Shown here piece after piece: positions 35,622-44,381 of a stretch of 64,000 nt of DNA (positions within the stretch are counted from its first letter, which is position 1; every line of letters starts with the position of its first letter). Made by a program: the position numbers and the translations under genes. Source of the stretch: Chryseobacterium gambrini. Lineage in GTDB: Bacteria > Bacteroidota > Bacteroidia > Flavobacteriales > Weeksellaceae. The DNA lies in assembly GCF_900156825.1 (NCBI RefSeq), contig NZ_FTOV01000002.1, positions 496,001 through 560,000 on the forward strand, read 5' to 3'. A model generated the notes under the pieces. The model made no database searches, was not told the DNA's origin, and saw only the letters and a list, made by a program, of their open reading frames with translations.

Positions 35622-36932
35622 ATGTCGAATATTGTCGCAATCGTTGGACGTCCCAACGTAGGAAAATCAACGCTTTTTAATCGTTTACTGGAAAGAAGAG
35701 AGGCTATCGTAGACTCTACCGCCGGTGTTACCAGAGACCGTCATTACGGAAAATCCGACTGGAACGGGGTAGACTTCACTGTAATTGATACAGGAGGGTA
35801 CGATGTAAATAATGACGATGTTTTCCAGGGAGAAATTTCAAAGCAGGTTCAGTTGGCGATTGATGAGGCAACTTCTATCATTTTTATGTTGAATGTAGAA
35901 GAAGGACTTACAGATACGGATTACGAAATCCATGAAATGTTGAGAAGATCCAATAAGCCGGTATATGTGGTTATCAATAAAGTAGATTCTTCCAAAGAAG
36001 AATTGGCAGCTACAGAATTTTATCAGTTGGGAATTGAAAAATATTACACTTTGTCCTCTGCAACAGGTTCAGGAACAGGAGATTTACTGGACGATGTGGT
36101 AAAGGATTTCCCGACTACCGAATACAAAGATCCTTTCGAAGGATTACCGAAAATTACCATCGCAGGTCGTCCGAACGTAGGAAAATCTACTATGACAAAT
36201 GCTTTGCTTGATGCCGACAGAAATATCGTAACAGATGTGGCAGGAACAACAAGAGACAGTATCCAGACCCTTTATAACAAATTCGGACACGAGTTTGTAT
36301 TGGTAGATACAGCCGGAATGAGAAGAAAATCTAAAGTAAGCGAAGACTTGGAATTCTATTCTGTAATGCGTTCTATCCGTTCCATCGAATACTCTGATGT
36401 TGTGATTATTATGGTGGATGCTACTCAGGGATGGGAATCTCAGGATATGAACATCTTTGGTCTGGCTCAGAAAAACAGAAAAGGAATTGTGATTCTTGTT
36501 AATAAATGGGATTTGATTGAAGGTAAGGAGACCAACACCATGCGTGATTTCGAAAAACAGATTAAAGACAAGATCGGGCAGTTTCAGGATATTCCTATTT
36601 TATTCGTTTCTGCATTAACGAAGCAGAGAATCCTGAAAGCGGTAGACATGGCAATGCAGGTGTATGAAGACCGTAAGAAAAAGATCAAAACTTCAAAACT
36701 TAATGAAGTGATGCTTCCTATTTTTGAACAGACACCGCCTCCTGCAAACAAAGGAAAATACATTAAAATCAAATACTGTGTACAGCTTCCGACGCCGTCA
36801 CCACAATTTGTATTCTTCTGTAACTTACCGCAATACGTAAAAGAACCATATAAAAGATTTACTGAAAACCAATTGAGAAAAGAATTCGGGTTTACCGGAG
36901 TTCCTATCGAAGTGTATTTCAGACAAAAATAA
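35622..36932 (+). CDS. der: Ribosome biogenesis GTPase Der
   Basis: A 436-residue double GTPase needed for 50S subunit assembly. Two G domains are visible: IVGRPNVGKSTLFN with DTGGYD and NKVD, and IAGRPNVGKSTMTN with DTAGMRRKSK and NKWD. A C-terminal KH-like domain ends ...GVPIEVYFRQK. ATG 35622 starts directly at the first G domain (MSNIVAIVGRPNVGKS), so the longer upstream reading is not used. Length is normal. Confidence 0.97.
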   Translation: MSNIVAIVGRPNVGKSTLFNRLLERREAIVDSTAGVTRDRHYGKSDWNGVDFTVIDTGGYDVNNDDVFQGEISKQVQLAIDEATSIIFMLNVEEGLTDTDYEIHEMLRRSNKPVYVVINKVDSSKEELAATEFYQLGIEKYYTLSSATGSGTGDLLDDVVKDFPTTEYKDPFEGLPKITIAGRPNVGKSTMTNALLDADRNIVTDVAGTTRDSIQTLYNKFGHEFVLVDTAGMRRKSKVSEDLEFYSVMRSIRSIEYSDVVIIMVDATQGWESQDMNIFGLAQKNRKGIVILVNKWDLIEGKETNTMRDFEKQIKDKIGQFQDIPILFVSALTKQRILKAVDMAMQVYEDRKKKIKTSKLNEVMLPIFEQTPPPANKGKYIKIKYCVQLPTPSPQFVFFCNLPQYVKEPYKRFTENQLRKEFGFTGVPIEVYFRQK

Positions 36933-36937
36933 ATTGT

Positions 36938-36969
36938 AATCCCTTTCAGATTTTTCTGAGAGGGATTTT
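36938..36969 (+). terminator. Terminator after der
   Basis: AATCCCTTTCAG and CTGAGAGGGATT form an interrupted stem followed by TTATT. Confidence 0.75.
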
Positions 36970-37014
36970 ATTCTTCATTAAATATATATTTTTAGATAAA
37001 AGCTTTTCAAAATA

Positions 37015-37668
37015 ATGAATACAATCGTTTTATCAGAACAATTTTCTTTAGTTAATTCATGGATCAATGAGCTTCGAAATGTTGAAATCCAGAACGACCG
37101 TATGAGATTCCGCAGAAATATGGAAAGAATCGGCGAAATTGCTGCTTTCGAGATCAGCAAAACACTGGAGCAGAGAGAAATTGAAATTCAGACTCCTCTG
37201 GATACGATTAAAGTGAAAGAAATTGCTGTTCAGCCCGTCATTACAACCATTTTGAGAGCCGGAGTTCCTTTGTTTGAAGGAATTTTGAATTATCTTGATA
37301 AAGCAGACTGCGGATTTGTTGCAGCTTACAGAAAACACGATGCCAACGATTATTTTTCTATTAAACAGGACTATTTAACGTGTCCCAATATCGAAGGAAG
37401 ACCCTTAATTGTTGCCGATCCGATGTTGGCAACCGGAGCTTCTCTTATCGAAGCCATCAAAGATTTATTAACAAACGGAAAGCCTACAGAACTTCATATT
37501 GTTGCAGCAATTGCTTCAAGACAGGGAGTAGAAACCATAGAAAAAGCGTATCCCGATGCCAAAATCTGGGTAGGAGCCATTGATGAAAACCTTACCTCAA
37601 AAGGCTACATTACTCCTGGATTGGGTGATGCGGGAGACTTAAGCTATGGCGAAAAACTACAGCGATAA
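37015..37668 (+). CDS. upp: Uracil phosphoribosyltransferase
   Basis: A 217-residue pyrimidine salvage enzyme making UMP from uracil and PRPP. The PRPP-binding loop is VADPMLATGASLIEAI, and the C-terminal YITPGLGDAGDLSYG is the uracil-binding signature. Length is normal. It is a single gene between der and the ECF operon. Confidence 0.96.
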   Translation: MNTIVLSEQFSLVNSWINELRNVEIQNDRMRFRRNMERIGEIAAFEISKTLEQREIEIQTPLDTIKVKEIAVQPVITTILRAGVPLFEGILNYLDKADCGFVAAYRKHDANDYFSIKQDYLTCPNIEGRPLIVADPMLATGASLIEAIKDLLTNGKPTELHIVAAIASRQGVETIEKAYPDAKIWVGAIDENLTSKGYITPGLGDAGDLSYGEKLQR

Positions 37669-37743
37669 AATTTCTCTGAGCAATTTTTTTCGAAATCATT
37701 TTTACATCTGAATTTCTTTTATTTTTACGGAAACCGAAAAAGC

Positions 37744-37772
37744 CGAAGGAAAAAATATTTTTTCTCGTCTAA
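37744..37772 (+). promoter_or_regulatory. ECF-type promoter ahead of the sigma factor gene
   Basis: CGAAGGAAAA at 37744-37753 and TCGTCTAA at 37765-37772 match an ECF pattern (GAAGG-like -35, CGTC -10). The same two blocks at the same 21-base offset occur at 40801-40829. It lies 32 bases before ATG 37804 and implies that the sigma factor activates its own gene. Confidence 0.7.
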
Positions 37773-37803
37773 TACAAAAAGTGACCGTAATGAAAACCGG
37801 AAT

Positions 37804-38331
37804 ATGAATTTCGAGTTTATTTTCTATCAGCATCAGAAGATGGTGTATAATCTTGCCTTGCAGTATACCCAGAATACCGAAGATGCAGAAGAAATAACTC
37901 AGGATGTTTTTGTAAAAATATCACAAAAGATTGATGGCTTTAAAAATGAGTCATCCTTAAAGACATGGATTTACCGCATCGCAATCAATACGTCTTTAGA
38001 TTTTCTTAAACATAAAAATTCCAGGAAAAGATTCTTTTTCGGTCTTTTCAGAGATTCGGATGCTGAAAACAGACAGAATGAACCGGTAGATTTCAATCAT
38101 CCCGGTGTGGTTCTCGAGCAGAAAGAAGAAGTCATAAAAATTTTCAGCTTCATCAATATGCTTCCGAATGATCAGAAAACAGTCGTTATTTTACTGAAAA
38201 TTGAAGGGAATTCCCAACAGGAAACCGCTGAAATCATGAATATCAGTCAGAAAGCAGTGGAATCTCTTTTTCAGCGTGCCAAAAAAAATCTTATCCAAAA
38301 ACTAAATCAACAGAAGGAATATGAAAAATAA
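37804..38331 (+). CDS. ECF-type RNA polymerase sigma factor
   Basis: A 175-residue sigma-70 of the extracytoplasmic group. Region 2: MVYNLALQYTQNTEDAEEITQDVFVKISQKIDGF and LKTWIYRIAINTSLDFLK. Region 4: LPNDQKTVVILLKIEGNSQQETAEIMNISQKAVESLFQRAKKNL. It overlaps the next gene by 11 bases, which indicates translational coupling. Downstream genes concern periplasmic metal and peroxide chemistry, so an envelope redox or copper signal is plausible. The two matching ECF promoters support direct control of this region. Confidence 0.95.
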   Translation: MNFEFIFYQHQKMVYNLALQYTQNTEDAEEITQDVFVKISQKIDGFKNESSLKTWIYRIAINTSLDFLKHKNSRKRFFFGLFRDSDAENRQNEPVDFNHPGVVLEQKEEVIKIFSFINMLPNDQKTVVILLKIEGNSQQETAEIMNISQKAVESLFQRAKKNLIQKLNQQKEYEK

Positions 38332-38605
38332 ATCGTCTAAGTATGTAATGGAAGATCAGTTGCAGATATTAGAAAAAATTCAGAGTGTGGAGACTCCTTC
38401 AGAATTGTACGGAAAGATTCTCAGTAAAATTGAGAATCAGAAGAAAGATGTTGTTTCCCCAAAATGGATTTTCGCCGCGGCAGCCGTGATTGTTATTCTG
38501 ATCAGTTTGAACGTAAAAGTTATTCAAAATACAAAAGATTCTTCCAGATCGGATTTTGATATCTTATTTATGATGAAATCACAAAATACTTTTTCGTATG
38601 ACTAA
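38321..38605 (+). CDS. Short single-pass membrane protein, possible anti-sigma factor
   Basis: A 94-residue protein. An N-terminal cytosolic helical stretch of about 50 residues is followed by one membrane helix (WIFAAAAVIVILISLNV) and a short outer tail. Position directly after an ECF sigma factor, overlapping it, and this topology fit an anti-sigma factor, but no ZAS zinc motif is visible. It overlaps the next gene by 8 bases. Confidence 0.7.
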   Translation: MKNKSSKYVMEDQLQILEKIQSVETPSELYGKILSKIENQKKDVVSPKWIFAAAAVIVILISLNVKVIQNTKDSSRSDFDILFMMKSQNTFSYD

Positions 38606-39047
38606 AAACAGATTTTACATTTTTATTATCGTTGGTCTGCTGATTTCCAATCTCTTATTGGTAATCTTCATGCTCACGCGAAAACCTCCGCATCATTCGG
38701 GGCCGAGAAATCTCATTATTGAACGGCTGCATTTGGATGAAAAACAGATACAGCAATATGACGTGCTGATTCAGCAGCACAGAATGCAGATCAGAGAAAA
38801 AGAACACGAAATGATGGATGCGAAAACGCAGTATTATTCATTATTAAAAAATAAAGATCAGATAAACGGAGATTCTTTGGTGCAGCATATCGGAACAATA
38901 AGCATGGAAACCGAGAAAATTAATTTTAAACATTTTCAGGACATCAGAAAAATCTGCCGTCCCGACCAGTTGCAGGATTTTGATCATCTTATTGATGAAT
39001 TTGAATCTCTTTTTGCTCCGGGACCGAAACCTCCACACGAGCGATGA
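38598..39047 (+). CDS. Spy/CpxP-like periplasmic protein, membrane-anchored
   Basis: A 149-residue protein. One N-terminal membrane helix (FYIFIIVGLLISNLLLVIFML) is followed by a helical, charged periplasmic part (RLHLDEKQIQQYDVLIQQHRMQIREKEHEMMDAK) typical of Spy/CpxP/CnrX-type heavy-metal resistance and chaperone proteins. Several His and Met residues occur (RKPPHHSGP, EKEHEMMDAK). Such proteins sense or buffer metal or unfolded protein stress. It overlaps both neighbours by a few bases, so it is firmly part of the ECF operon. Confidence 0.75.
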   Translation: MTKNRFYIFIIVGLLISNLLLVIFMLTRKPPHHSGPRNLIIERLHLDEKQIQQYDVLIQQHRMQIREKEHEMMDAKTQYYSLLKNKDQINGDSLVQHIGTISMETEKINFKHFQDIRKICRPDQLQDFDHLIDEFESLFAPGPKPPHER

Positions 39048-39721
39048 AAAAAAATTATTTCGTTTTTATTTTCCTGGCTTCGGTGAATTTTCTCTTTTCG
39101 CAGAACATCTTTACCGGAATACAGTTCAGTCCGGTTTGGGGTTCTGAAAAACTGAAAATAGAGAAAAAATATGCATTAAAAGATGATGTAATTTCCCTAT
39201 CTAAATTAAAATTTTACGTTTCGGATGTCTGTCTTAAAAAATCAGAAAAAATCGTTTACAAAACACCGGAAAAATCTTATTTAATTGATTCTGAAAACAG
39301 ATTGAAAATAGATTTTGATAAAAATACTCCAGATGATTTCGACGAAATTCAATTCAATATCGGAATTGACAGTCTTACCAATGTTTCCGGAGCAATGGGT
39401 GGAGATCTTGACCCGGTGAACGGAATGTACTGGTCGTGGCAAAGCGGATATATTAACTTTAAGATAGAAGGAAATTCTGAAAAATCAGGTGCTGTTCATA
39501 AAGATTTTCAGTTTCATGTTGGAAGATATTTAAAACCTTTTGAAACATTACAAACAGTTATTTTGCCCTTGAAAAGAAACCAAAATGTAATTTTTGTAGA
39601 TATTTTACGGTTTTTATCAGAAATTGATTTAAGTAAAACTCATTCCGTAATGTCAACGGGAGAAAAAGCAGTCGTTCTTGCCCGTCAGTTTCAGAAAATA
39701 TTTTCTACAGATTCTAAATGA
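39044..39721 (+). CDS. MbnP-like copper-associated periplasmic protein
   Basis: A 225-residue exported protein with a signal peptide (FIFLASVNFLFSQ). The core GAMGGDLDPVNGMYWSWQSGYINFKIEG (about residues 116-143) is the hallmark of MbnP-type proteins, and the preceding DFDEIQFNIGID fits. In methanotrophs MbnP binds copper after the di-haem enzyme MbnH oxidises a tryptophan to kynurenine. Here two Trp lie in the motif and a di-haem peroxidase gene follows after 21 bases, the same gene pairing. Copper binding and Trp oxidation are inferred from the family. Confidence 0.85.
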   Translation: MKKNYFVFIFLASVNFLFSQNIFTGIQFSPVWGSEKLKIEKKYALKDDVISLSKLKFYVSDVCLKKSEKIVYKTPEKSYLIDSENRLKIDFDKNTPDDFDEIQFNIGIDSLTNVSGAMGGDLDPVNGMYWSWQSGYINFKIEGNSEKSGAVHKDFQFHVGRYLKPFETLQTVILPLKRNQNVIFVDILRFLSEIDLSKTHSVMSTGEKAVVLARQFQKIFSTDSK

Positions 39722-39742
39722 TGTTCCGATAAAAATATTATT

Positions 39743-40813
39743 ATGAATAATGATAAAGGTAAATTTCATCTTATGAGAGGAATGCAGAAATACATTCTTG
39801 CTTTTTTATTTCTGATTCCGTTATTGGCTTTTACCTTCAAAGATCTCTACACACTTTACATCCCCGAATATTTTCCAAAACCTGTTTACGATTTTAAAAA
39901 AGAACCGTTAACCAAAGAAAAAGTAGAGTTGGGAAGAGTCTTGTTCTACGATCCTGTTTTATCAAAAGACGGAACGGTTTCCTGCGCTTCCTGCCATACT
40001 TCGTACAACGCCTTTGCACATACGGATCACGCCTTAAGTCATGGAATCGGAGATTCTATCGGAAAAAGAAATGCTCCGGCGCTGTTTAATCTGGCGTGGC
40101 AGAAAGATTTTATGTGGGATGGTGCGGTTAATCATATTGAAGTTCAGGCTTTAGCTCCGATAAGCGATAAAAAGGAAATGGCAGAATCTATTGAAAATGT
40201 TGTTAAAAAACTTCAGGCTAAAAAATTGTACAGAACCCTTTTTTACAAAGCTTTTTCAGACAGCACCGTTACAGGACAGCATCTTTTGAAGGCTATTGCC
40301 CAATTTCAGCTTACCTTAATTTCCGCAGATTCCAAATACGATCAGGTAAAAAAAGGAAAAGAGAGCTTCACGGAGCAGGAACAGAAAGGCTATGAGATTT
40401 TTAAACAAAACTGCCATTCCTGTCATCAGGAACCTCTTTTTTCATCCTACCAATTTGCAGCTAACGGATTGCCGATGGATTCATATCTGAAAGATGTTGG
40501 AAGAATGGGAGTTACCCGACAAAAGAAAGACAGTTTGATGTTTAAAATCCCTTCTTTAAGAAATCTAAGCTATTCTTATCCTTATATGCACGATGGAAGA
40601 TTCACCAGATTAAGTCAGGTAATTAACCATTACACCAACGGAATACAGCAGAATTCAAAAGTTTCAAAAGAATTCAGAAAAAAAATCATCCTTACAGATC
40701 ATGAAAAAGTTGATCTCATCGCATTTCTGCTTACTCTTAACGATAGAGAATTTGTGAAAAACCAGAATTTTCAGTTTCCGAAAGAAATTTTACTGCCCTC
40801 CGAAGGAAAATAA
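39743..40813 (+). CDS. Di-haem cytochrome c peroxidase, MbnH-like
   Basis: A 356-residue protein with a membrane/signal segment (YILAFLFLIPLLAF) and two haem c sites, CASCH near residue 80 and CHSCH near 223, in the CcpA/MauG fold (LGRVLFYDPVLSKDGTVSCASCHT ... PSLRNLSYSYPYMHDGRFTRLSQVINHYTNG). A start at ATG 39782 is also possible and would leave a tighter signal peptide. Next to an MbnP-like gene, an MbnH-type tryptophan-oxidising role is favoured over plain peroxide removal. The last codons contain the -35 block of the next ECF promoter. Confidence 0.9.
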   Translation: MNNDKGKFHLMRGMQKYILAFLFLIPLLAFTFKDLYTLYIPEYFPKPVYDFKKEPLTKEKVELGRVLFYDPVLSKDGTVSCASCHTSYNAFAHTDHALSHGIGDSIGKRNAPALFNLAWQKDFMWDGAVNHIEVQALAPISDKKEMAESIENVVKKLQAKKLYRTLFYKAFSDSTVTGQHLLKAIAQFQLTLISADSKYDQVKKGKESFTEQEQKGYEIFKQNCHSCHQEPLFSSYQFAANGLPMDSYLKDVGRMGVTRQKKDSLMFKIPSLRNLSYSYPYMHDGRFTRLSQVINHYTNGIQQNSKVSKEFRKKIILTDHEKVDLIAFLLTLNDREFVKNQNFQFPKEILLPSEGK

Positions 40814-40829
40814 ATGTATTGTCGTCTAA
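40801..40829 (+). promoter_or_regulatory. Second ECF-type promoter, ahead of the YHYH gene
   Basis: CGAAGGAAAA (40801-40810, inside the end of the peroxidase gene) and TCGTCTAA (40822-40829) repeat the blocks at 37744-37772 with identical spacing. It lies 50 bases before ATG 40880. Confidence 0.7.
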
Positions 40830-40879
40830 GAAAGTAATGAGACTTTAATATTTTAAAGTGAAAACCTCAAAATATCGGC

Positions 40880-42226
40880 ATGAGAAAAAAAATTACCTAC
40901 TTGTTTTTATCTTTATTGGGAACTTTGGCTAATGCTCAAGGTCCCGCAGTAACTTCATGGCTGCAAAACACAACGGCAACAGGAACTTACTACCCGAACG
41001 GAAACTCTATTCCACAGGGGAACAGCATTCTCGTAAATTGTCAGGCGGTACAATATTCTGCAAGCAATGTTTATATTTCTACCAAAGGAATTCCGGCTTA
41101 TCCTACAGGTCCTTTTCAGGATGGAAATCCCAATCAGGCAGGAAATCAGAATGCCATTTTTAAATTTCCATTAACTCCGGTTCAAAATACAGGAACACCA
41201 ACAGCGACTTCACTCGGAAATATTGCTGTTTTTATCAATGGGGTCGCAGGTTTTGATCCTAAAGACGGCGTTTCCTGGAAATCTTCCACCAATGCTTGGG
41301 CAGGAGGTCCCACAGGTGGAACAGGCGACGGAGTCTGGCAGCGCGATGCAATTGTTTATGAAAAATTAGGGTTCGACTGCTCCAAAGGACATCCTGCAGG
41401 AACAAATTATCACCATCATCAGAATCCATCTGCTTTTAAATATGATCTGAATTTAATTTCCACGGTATGTAATCCTTATGATGCGAACGGATTATACACC
41501 ATTAATACTTCACAGCATTCTCCGCTTATCGGTTTCGCCTACGACGGATTTCCGATCTACGGAGCTTACGCTTACAAAAATGCCGACGGAATAGGAGGGA
41601 TTACCCGAATGAAATCCGGTTATCAGCTAAGAAATATCACAACAAGAAATACGATTAACGGCGTTTCTGTTACAGCGGGACCTCCGGTAAACTCTACATA
41701 TCCTTTGGGATCGTGCATTCAGGATTACGAATGGGTAGCTCACACAGGACAGGGCGATTATCTGGATGAACATAACGGAAGATTCTGTAAAACTCCAGAA
41801 TATCCCAACGGAACGTATTGCTATTTTGCAACGGTAGATGCCAATCACAATTCGGCTTATCCTTATTTGATAGGACCAACCTACTACGGTGTTTATGCAA
41901 ACAGAAAAGTGACCTCGGTAACGGAAACCACTACAACCTACACTTCAAATCTTGCGGTATCTGAAGCTGAATTTAAAAATATCAGTACGGTTTTATATCC
42001 CAATCCGGTAAGCGATTTATTGCTGATTCAGGTGGACCATTTACTAAAATATGATCTTAATATTGATCTGTATGATATGTCCGGAAAGCTGCTTATGAAA
42101 ACCCAGATGATCAAAGGAAGCACAATTGCTTATTTCGATACCCAGACTTTATACAGCGGAAACTATATGGTTAAAATTTCCAACGGTAAAAATACAATCT
42201 CAAAGAAAGTAGTTGTAAAACATTAA
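40880..42226 (+). CDS. YHYH-domain protein with type IX secretion tail
   Basis: A 448-residue secreted protein. It has a signal peptide (LFLSLLGTLANAQ), a YHYH domain with GTNYHHHQNPSAF near residue 177 and LIGFAYDGFPIYGAYAY, and a C-terminal sorting domain (VLYPNPVSDLLLIQV ... GNYMVKISNGKNTISKKVVVKH) of type IX (Por) secretion. YHYH proteins are of unknown function and are often found beside di-haem peroxidases. It appears to be driven by its own ECF-type promoter and is followed by a second peroxidase gene. The His cluster suggests metal binding. Confidence 0.9.
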   Translation: MRKKITYLFLSLLGTLANAQGPAVTSWLQNTTATGTYYPNGNSIPQGNSILVNCQAVQYSASNVYISTKGIPAYPTGPFQDGNPNQAGNQNAIFKFPLTPVQNTGTPTATSLGNIAVFINGVAGFDPKDGVSWKSSTNAWAGGPTGGTGDGVWQRDAIVYEKLGFDCSKGHPAGTNYHHHQNPSAFKYDLNLISTVCNPYDANGLYTINTSQHSPLIGFAYDGFPIYGAYAYKNADGIGGITRMKSGYQLRNITTRNTINGVSVTAGPPVNSTYPLGSCIQDYEWVAHTGQGDYLDEHNGRFCKTPEYPNGTYCYFATVDANHNSAYPYLIGPTYYGVYANRKVTSVTETTTTYTSNLAVSEAEFKNISTVLYPNPVSDLLLIQVDHLLKYDLNIDLYDMSGKLLMKTQMIKGSTIAYFDTQTLYSGNYMVKISNGKNTISKKVVVKH

Positions 42227-42312
42227 AAAATCTTCACAAAAAAATACCTCACAGATATTTAATCCAAAATATCTTGGTAAAACTTTTAAACTAAACATTC
42301 TAAAAACCTCTT

Positions 42313-43512
42313 ATGAAAAAACTTACATCATGGCTTGTTCCTGCATTCTTCATAGCAGTAGCCTTATATTCCTGTTCGGGCAGCGATACCTATGAAGCAA
42401 CTCCGGTTACACAGGAAGAATATCCCGGAATTCTGGCTGCTTTTGGTTCCAATATCAATCTCAGTAGTCTTGAAAATTACGCAAATCAGCCCAAACCGGC
42501 TTATATTACAAGAGATAATACCGCAGGAAATCCGATTACGGATAAGGGCGCTACATTGGGAAGAATGCTGTTTTACGACAAAAATCTTTCCAAAAACAAC
42601 ACCATTTCATGTTCAAGCTGTCACAAGCAGGAGCTTGCTTTTGGAGACAATGCAGTTGCGAGTACAGGAGTGAACGGAACAACTGGCAGACATTCCATGA
42701 GACTGGTCAATGCAAGATTCGGCAATGAAATGAAATTTTTCTGGGACGAAAGAGCGGCTAATCTGGAAGCACAGACTACGTTCCCGATTCAGGATCATAA
42801 CGAAATGGGCTTCAGCGGAACAAACGGTGACGGAACACTTCAGGATTTGATTGCAAAACTTCAGAACATTAAATACTATCAGGAAATGTTCAAATTTGTT
42901 TACGGAGATGCTACCGTTAATCAAACAAGAATTCAGAATGCGTTGGCGCAGTTTATCCGAAGTATTCAGTCTTTTGATTCTAAATATGATGTTGGAAGAG
43001 CCGCAAGCGCAAATGATCAGCAGCCGTTTGCAAACTTTACGGCACAGGAAAATCAGGGAAAAAATCTATTTCTTGCTCCTCCTGTTTTTGATGCGACAGG
43101 AAACCGTACCGGTGGCGGATTGGGTTGTGCAGCCTGTCACGCCGCTCCGGAATTTGATATTGATCCGAATTCCAGAAACAATGGAATTATTGGCAAAATC
43201 AGCGGAACCGGAATCGATGTTTTTAATACCAAAGCTCCAAGTTTAAGAAACATTACCAACAGCAGCGGAATAGAAAACGGACAGTTTATGCACACCGGAA
43301 ACCTGACAACGCTTCAGCAGGTGATTGGTCATTACGGAAATATCAATATTGCACCGGGAAATACCAATCTGGATCAGCGTTTGGCACCTAACGGAAACGG
43401 GCAAAAGCTAAACCTTACAGCCACGGAAGTAAATGCGGTGATCGCATTTCTGAAAACGCTTTCCGGAACCGACGTATATACCAATAAAAAATGGAGCAAT
43501 CCTTTTAAATAA
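42313..43512 (+). CDS. Di-haem cytochrome c peroxidase, lipoprotein
   Basis: A 399-residue protein with a lipobox (VALYSCSGSD, Cys about 21) and two haem c sites, CSSCH and CAACH, in the CcpA/MauG fold (LGRMLFYDKNLSKNNTISCSSCHKQELAFGD ... PSLRNITNSSGIENGQFMHTGNLTTLQQVI). It differs from the first peroxidase in being lipid-anchored and in its haem neighbourhood. It probably shares the promoter of the YHYH gene and may act on that protein, as MbnH acts on MbnP, or may remove peroxide. The first reading is inference. Confidence 0.92.
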   Translation: MKKLTSWLVPAFFIAVALYSCSGSDTYEATPVTQEEYPGILAAFGSNINLSSLENYANQPKPAYITRDNTAGNPITDKGATLGRMLFYDKNLSKNNTISCSSCHKQELAFGDNAVASTGVNGTTGRHSMRLVNARFGNEMKFFWDERAANLEAQTTFPIQDHNEMGFSGTNGDGTLQDLIAKLQNIKYYQEMFKFVYGDATVNQTRIQNALAQFIRSIQSFDSKYDVGRAASANDQQPFANFTAQENQGKNLFLAPPVFDATGNRTGGGLGCAACHAAPEFDIDPNSRNNGIIGKISGTGIDVFNTKAPSLRNITNSSGIENGQFMHTGNLTTLQQVIGHYGNINIAPGNTNLDQRLAPNGNGQKLNLTATEVNAVIAFLKTLSGTDVYTNKKWSNPFK

Positions 43513-43524
43513 TTACAATTTCTT

Positions 43525-43557
43525 AAAGCTGTTCTTTGTGGAGCAGCTTTTTTTATT
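43525..43557 (+). terminator. Terminator after the second peroxidase gene
   Basis: AAAGCTG and CAGCTTT arms are followed by a T run, between convergent genes. Confidence 0.85.
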
Positions 43558-44206
43558 CATCAATCGCCATAACCAAAACACTCACTTTATTATCTCCCGA
43601 TTTCAGAATCTCCCATGCAATAGAAGCCAGCGTATTTCCCGTTGTAAAAACATCATCAATTAGCAAAATATGCTTACCTGAAATATTTTTAGTCATTGAA
43701 AATGTACTTTCAGTTTTCAGCCGGTTCTGTTTATCCTTCAAAGCCTGAGCTTTGGAATAATGATTTCTTTTCATCACATCATGATCAAACGGAATAGCAT
43801 AAAATTCTGAAAGCGTTTCGGCGAACCAATGCAGTTGGTTATATCCTCTTTCTTTTAATTTTCTCGGATGAAGCGGAACCGTCACCAAAAGGTCAGGCTT
43901 CTGATTTCGAAAATCCAGTCTTTCCGTCGTCCATTCAGCCAAAATTTTCCCTATTTTCTCCCGATTCCGGTACTTCAGTTCATGAATTAATTTTCGGCTC
44001 ACATTTTCTTTTTCAAACTGCATGAGTGCAAAAGCATTTTCGATAGGAAAAAGAAGATTGCATTTTTCTTTAACAAAATTATGTTCAGAATAATCGTTGT
44101 GGGTGAAGTGAATCTGGTCAAAGCAAAGATTACAGACCGGAAAATCGGCATCAATAATCCGGTTGCACCGAATACAGCGATTCGGAAAAAAAATATCGAG
44201 CATCAT
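43553..44206 (-). CDS. ComF family phosphoribosyltransferase-like protein
   Basis: A 217-residue ComF-type protein. An N-terminal zinc-finger-like set (FFPNRCIRCNRII ... CNLCFDQIH) precedes the PRTase domain (VPLHPRKLKERGYNQL and the PRPP loop LLIDDVFTTGNTL). In competent bacteria ComF helps DNA uptake. ATG 44206 is used (ATG 44203 is equally possible); an upstream reading would add 44 residues with no family match. It is a single gene beyond the ScfR-like regulator on the same strand. Confidence 0.88.
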   Translation of the reverse strand: MMLDIFFPNRCIRCNRIIDADFPVCNLCFDQIHFTHNDYSEHNFVKEKCNLLFPIENAFALMQFEKENVSRKLIHELKYRNREKIGKILAEWTTERLDFRNQKPDLLVTVPLHPRKLKERGYNQLHWFAETLSEFYAIPFDHDVMKRNHYSKAQALKDKQNRLKTESTFSMTKNISGKHILLIDDVFTTGNTLASIAWEILKSGDNKVSVLVMAIDE

Positions 44207-44381
44207 TTGCGGATGAATAACTAAAATGATTATTAATTTTTTTGTTGCAGGAATAGACAGATCTCTTATTCGACGGACTGAATATCCTCGAATAATTAAA
44301 TTGTTTTTTATATCCCTAACTGGTGTAAAAATAATCATTTCACCCGAAAATGAGATGAATAATTAAAAAAAATGGAAAAAT

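Noticed and set aside
44207..44338. N-terminal extension of ComF from an upstream Met
   Set aside because: The 44 extra residues match no family, and the zinc-finger start of ComF coincides with ATG 44206/44203.
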